Shown piece by piece: positions 61,063-64,000 of a stretch of 64,000 nt of DNA (positions are counted from its first letter, which is position 1; each line of letters opens with the position of its first letter). The translations under genes were made by a program, and so were the position numbers. The stretch is from Romboutsia sedimentorum (lineage in GTDB: Bacteria; Bacillota; Clostridia; Peptostreptococcales; Peptostreptococcaceae): NCBI RefSeq assembly GCF_030131845.1, contig NZ_JASKYM010000002.1, positions 232,247-296,246 of the forward strand, given 5' to 3'. A model generated the notes under the pieces. It searched no databases. It was not told the DNA's origin and saw nothing but the letters and a program-made list of their open reading frames with translations.

Positions 61063-62133
61063 ATGAAAAAAAGAATAATTCCAATTTTTGTACCTCATCA
61101 AGGTTGTCCTCATGACTGTATATTCTGTAATCAAAAAAAAATTACGGGTGTAAGCACAGATATGACAAGTGACGATGTAAGGGGTATTGTTGAAGAATAT
61201 TTAACTACGATAGATAAAGATGCAATGGTAGAAATTGCATTCTTTGGAGGCAGTTTTACAGCGATAGATGTAGATATACAAAGGTCTTTATTGTCTGTTG
61301 CAAAAGAGTATGTAGATAAAGGTGTAGTGCATGATATTAGAATGTCTACAAGACCTGACTGTATAAGCCAAGAGATACTTTCTATGTTAAAAGAATATAA
61401 AGTTAGCATAATTGAATTGGGTGTACAATCTCTTGATGAAGATGTGTTAAAAGATAGTATAAGAGGTCACCATACAGACGAAGTGTTCGTAAGTTCAAGA
61501 CTTATAAAAGAAAATAATATAAAATTAGGTCTTCAAATGATGGTTGGACTACCATCAGATAGTGAGCAAAAATGTATAGATACAGCAAGACATTTTATAC
61601 ACTTGAACCCAGATTGTGTAAGAATATATCCTACATTAGTGGTTAAAGAAACGGGGTTAGAAGATTTATTGAACAAAAATGAATATAGTCCATTTTCTCT
61701 AGAACAAAGTATTGAGATAGTAAAGAAACTTTTAGCTTTATTTTATGTTAATAATATAAACGTAATAAGAGTTGGTCTACAAGCTACTGATGATATACAA
61801 TTAGGAAAGGCCGTAGTTGATGGTCCGTATCATCCCGCATTTAGAGAATTAGTTGAAGGTAATATGATAAAAGACTACCTAAAACATATTGTTATAGAAA
61901 ATAAAGTTACAAGTAGTGTATTAATAAAAACAAATAAAAAAAATATATCTAAAATAATAGGAAATAAAAAGTGTAATAGTATTTATATGAAAAATGAATT
62001 AAGTGTAAACTTAAAAACACAAGAAGAACATATTGATATAGATAAATTAGAAATTGTGTTAGATAATGATAAAATAGTTAAGATTGATTTTAAAAGTATC
62101 TATGCAACTTTATATAATATTTACAACCTTTAG
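61063..62133 (+). CDS. Elp3-like radical SAM protein
   Basis: A 356-residue radical SAM protein. The cluster motif is CPHDCIFC (CxxxCxxC) near residue 15 in HQGCPHDCIFCNQKKITG; EIAFFGGSFTAID near 61 is the GGE-like SAM segment, and IRMSTRPDCI, ELGVQSLDEDVL, GLQMMVGLPSD follow. It resembles the catalytic part of Elp3/YhcC without an acetyltransferase domain. It always travels with rnc and smc in Clostridia, but its substrate is unknown to me; an RNA modification role would fit rnc. Confidence 0.92.
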   Translation: MKKRIIPIFVPHQGCPHDCIFCNQKKITGVSTDMTSDDVRGIVEEYLTTIDKDAMVEIAFFGGSFTAIDVDIQRSLLSVAKEYVDKGVVHDIRMSTRPDCISQEILSMLKEYKVSIIELGVQSLDEDVLKDSIRGHHTDEVFVSSRLIKENNIKLGLQMMVGLPSDSEQKCIDTARHFIHLNPDCVRIYPTLVVKETGLEDLLNKNEYSPFSLEQSIEIVKKLLALFYVNNINVIRVGLQATDDIQLGKAVVDGPYHPAFRELVEGNMIKDYLKHIVIENKVTSSVLIKTNKKNISKIIGNKKCNSIYMKNELSVNLKTQEEHIDIDKLEIVLDNDKIVKIDFKSIYATLYNIYNL

Positions 62134-62159
62134 TTTTAGCATTGAAGGGAGAGAGAAAC

Positions 62160-64000
62160 GTGTATTTAAAAAGATTAGAACTAAAAGGATTTAAATCCTT
62201 TCCTACAAAAACAGACATAATATTTAAAGAGGGTATAACTGCAATAGTAGGTCCTAATGGTAGTGGTAAAAGTAATATATCTGATGCTGTTAGATGGGTT
62301 TTAGGGGAGCAAAGTATAAAAAGCCTTAGAGGTGACAAACTTGAAGATGTAATATTTGCAGGGACAGACACTAAAAAAGCAATGAATTATTGTGAAGTTG
62401 CCCTTACAATAGACAACTGTGATAATAAGCTAGATTTAGATTTTAATGAAGTTACTATAAAAAGAAGAGCCTATAGAAATGGAGAAAGTGCATTTTTTCT
62501 AAATAACAAAAGTTGTAGGCTTAAAGATATAAAAGAAGTACTGCTAGATACAGGAATAGGAAAAGATGGGTATTCTATTATAGAACAGGGAAAAGTTGAT
62601 GAAATACTTAGTAACAATCCTGTAAATAGAAGAAAAGTTTTTGATGAAGCCTGTGGAATATCTAAATTCAGATATAAAAAGCAAGAAGCTGAGAGAAATC
62701 TAAAAAACACAAAAGAGAATTTAGAGAGAATAAATGACATATATATTGAAATTGAAAATCAACTAAAGCCTCTTTTTACTCAGCAAGAAAAAGCTAAAAA
62801 ATATGAACAATTTAGTAAAAAGCTAAAAAATATAGAAGTAAATAGTTATATAAGAGAGATAGAAGGATTAGAAATAGAAATAAATGAAGTAAGCAAACAT
62901 AGTCAACTATTAGAAAGCGATTCTACAGAAACAGAAAAACAAAAATCTCTTATAGAAAAAAGTTTTAATGAAACGAATAAAGAAATAGAAGATATAGATG
63001 AAAGCATCAATAAAGCTCAAGATTATATAAACAGCATAAAAACTGTAATATCTCAAAAGGATGCTCAAGTAAATCTTATAAATGAAAGAATAAAAAATCA
63101 TAAAAGTGATATAGAAAGAAATCATAAAGAATTAAATGAAATAAAAGAAAAATTAGTAAAGAATAATGAAATCATAAGTGAATTGAACGAAACAAAGTTA
63201 AAAAATGAAGAAAATATAATTACTTTACAAGAAAACATAAGCTTATTAGATGAACTGAATACTAATAAAAAAGGTAAGATTGAAGATATAAATAATAATG
63301 TAGAAAATTTAAAAGACGATATAATAAGTATTTTAAATAAAAAACAAGAATCTAGTAGTAAATTATCTACACTTACGGCTAATATGGAAAATATAAACTC
63401 TAGAACTGAAAGTATAGATTTAGATATAAAAGAAATAAATAAAGAAATAAATGAAAAAAATGTAGATTTAAATGAGTCTAAACTTAGACATGAACGCAAA
63501 AAAGAAGAGTTAAATATACTTAATAATAGACAAATTGAAATGAATAAAAAACTAACTGATTTAATTAATGTAAACAATAACTTAGATAAACAAATTCAAA
63601 ATAATAAATACAGTTTGAATGACTATAACTCTAAGGTCAATATCTACATTGAAATGGAAAATCATAATGAAGGTTTTAATAAAGGGGTAAAAGAAGTTCT
63701 TAAAAATAAAAACTTACAAGGTGTACATGGAGCATTAGGACAACTTGTAGGAGTAGATGCTAATTATGAAAAAGCTATAGAGTCAGCACTTGGTGCATAT
63801 ATGCAAAACATAATTACTAGCGATGAAGTTAGTGCGAAGATTGCTATAAACTACTTAAAGAAAAATAATTTAGGAAGAGTAACATTTTTACCATTAAATA
63901 TTATAAAATCTAATAAAATAGATGTGAAAAATATTAGATGTAATACTAAATTTATAGGTTTAGCAAGTGATTTATTATCATATGATGAAAAGTATAAAAA
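62160..64000 (+). CDS. smc: Chromosome segregation protein SMC, N-terminal part (runs off window)
   Basis: SMC is the condensin ATPase. The frame opens at GTG 62160 behind SD GAAGGGAGAGA and stays open to the window end, giving 613 of about 1185 residues. Walker A IVGPNGSGKSNISDAVRWVLGEQS lies near residue 27, then the Q-rich region DTGIGKDGYSIIEQGKVDEIL near 125, FDEACGISKFRYKK, a long coiled coil from about 170 to 500, and the start of the hinge (VHGALGQLVGVDANYEKAIESALG, about 525-548). The C-terminal signature and Walker B are outside. Confidence 0.97.
   Translation, partial: MYLKRLELKGFKSFPTKTDIIFKEGITAIVGPNGSGKSNISDAVRWVLGEQSIKSLRGDKLEDVIFAGTDTKKAMNYCEVALTIDNCDNKLDLDFNEVTIKRRAYRNGESAFFLNNKSCRLKDIKEVLLDTGIGKDGYSIIEQGKVDEILSNNPVNRRKVFDEACGISKFRYKKQEAERNLKNTKENLERINDIYIEIENQLKPLFTQQEKAKKYEQFSKKLKNIEVNSYIREIEGLEIEINEVSKHSQLLESDSTETEKQKSLIEKSFNETNKEIEDIDESINKAQDYINSIKTVISQKDAQVNLINERIKNHKSDIERNHKELNEIKEKLVKNNEIISELNETKLKNEENIITLQENISLLDELNTNKKGKIEDINNNVENLKDDIISILNKKQESSSKLSTLTANMENINSRTESIDLDIKEINKEINEKNVDLNESKLRHERKKEELNILNNRQIEMNKKLTDLINVNNNLDKQIQNNKYSLNDYNSKVNIYIEMENHNEGFNKGVKEVLKNKNLQGVHGALGQLVGVDANYEKAIESALGAYMQNIITSDEVSAKIAINYLKKNNLGRVTFLPLNIIKSNKIDVKNIRCNTKFIGLASDLLSYDEKYK

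Noticed and set aside
1..64000. CRISPR arrays, tRNA or rRNA genes, IS elements
   Set aside because: No regular direct repeats with spacers, no cloverleaf ending in the GGTTCGAATCC-type arm, no transposase frames were seen on either strand.

Overview
The window is AT-rich, gene-dense chromosomal DNA from an endospore-forming, anaerobic Clostridia species. The gene content and order (spoIIIA operon, spoIVB-spo0A, spoIIM, sigK, fapR-type fatty-acid operon with fabK, a pro-sequence-less SigK) point to the Peptostreptococcaceae, near Clostridioides, Paraclostridium and Romboutsia. This placement rests on recognised proteins and synteny, not on a search. Almost every gene is on the + strand; only tmcAL is on the - strand. 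I see no rRNA, tRNA, CRISPR, IS element or prophage.

Layout. 1-4232: end of a lactate operon (nickel lactate racemase, then an electron-bifurcating EtfB/EtfA/lactate dehydrogenase). 4304-7973: tmcAL (minus), ackA, DUF177, rpmF. 8107-14973: FapR-controlled fatty-acid synthesis (fapR-plsX-fabHKDG-acpP-fabF) with a clear promoter and FapR operator. 15133-20263: complete eight-gene spoIIIA operon behind two terminators and a SigE-type promoter. 20446-29851: housekeeping genes (Asp23 family, nusB, a TsaD-like paralogue, xseAB, ispA, PAP2-like, dxs, tlyA, recN), with a probable untranslated RNA at 25091-25316. 29949-31951: spoIVB and spo0A, the latter behind a SigH promoter whose -10 contains a Spo0A box. 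32134-43747: cca, a steA/steB glycan-envelope cluster, NUDIX, spoIIM, a degenerate XerD-like protein, deoB, punA, pdp. 43973-49881: mltG, O-methyltransferase, U32 protein, udk, a sporulation-type class B PBP, sigK. 50191-55050: two adjacent orphan sensor kinases. 55111-64000: aroE, four prepilin-like genes, aroK, aroQ, efp, a CD1247-like protein, rnc, a radical SAM protein and the start of smc.

Three observations stand out. (1) The two tandem kinases are reciprocally damaged. The first has a complete ATP-binding domain but Asn in place of the phospho-acceptor His; the second has the His but has lost the N, G1 and G2 boxes. Together they make one kinase, perhaps feeding Spo0A. (2) Three sporulation genes (spoIIM, the PBP gene, sigK) have their Shine-Dalgarno sequence paired in a hairpin. 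For spoIIM and sigK the anti-SD arm lies within the SigE promoter, upstream of the expected start of transcription, so only read-through mRNA should be silenced. (3) A prepilin gene in the aroE-aroK interval has its leader peptide out of frame with its body by two bases, and the XerD-like protein has lost most catalytic residues.
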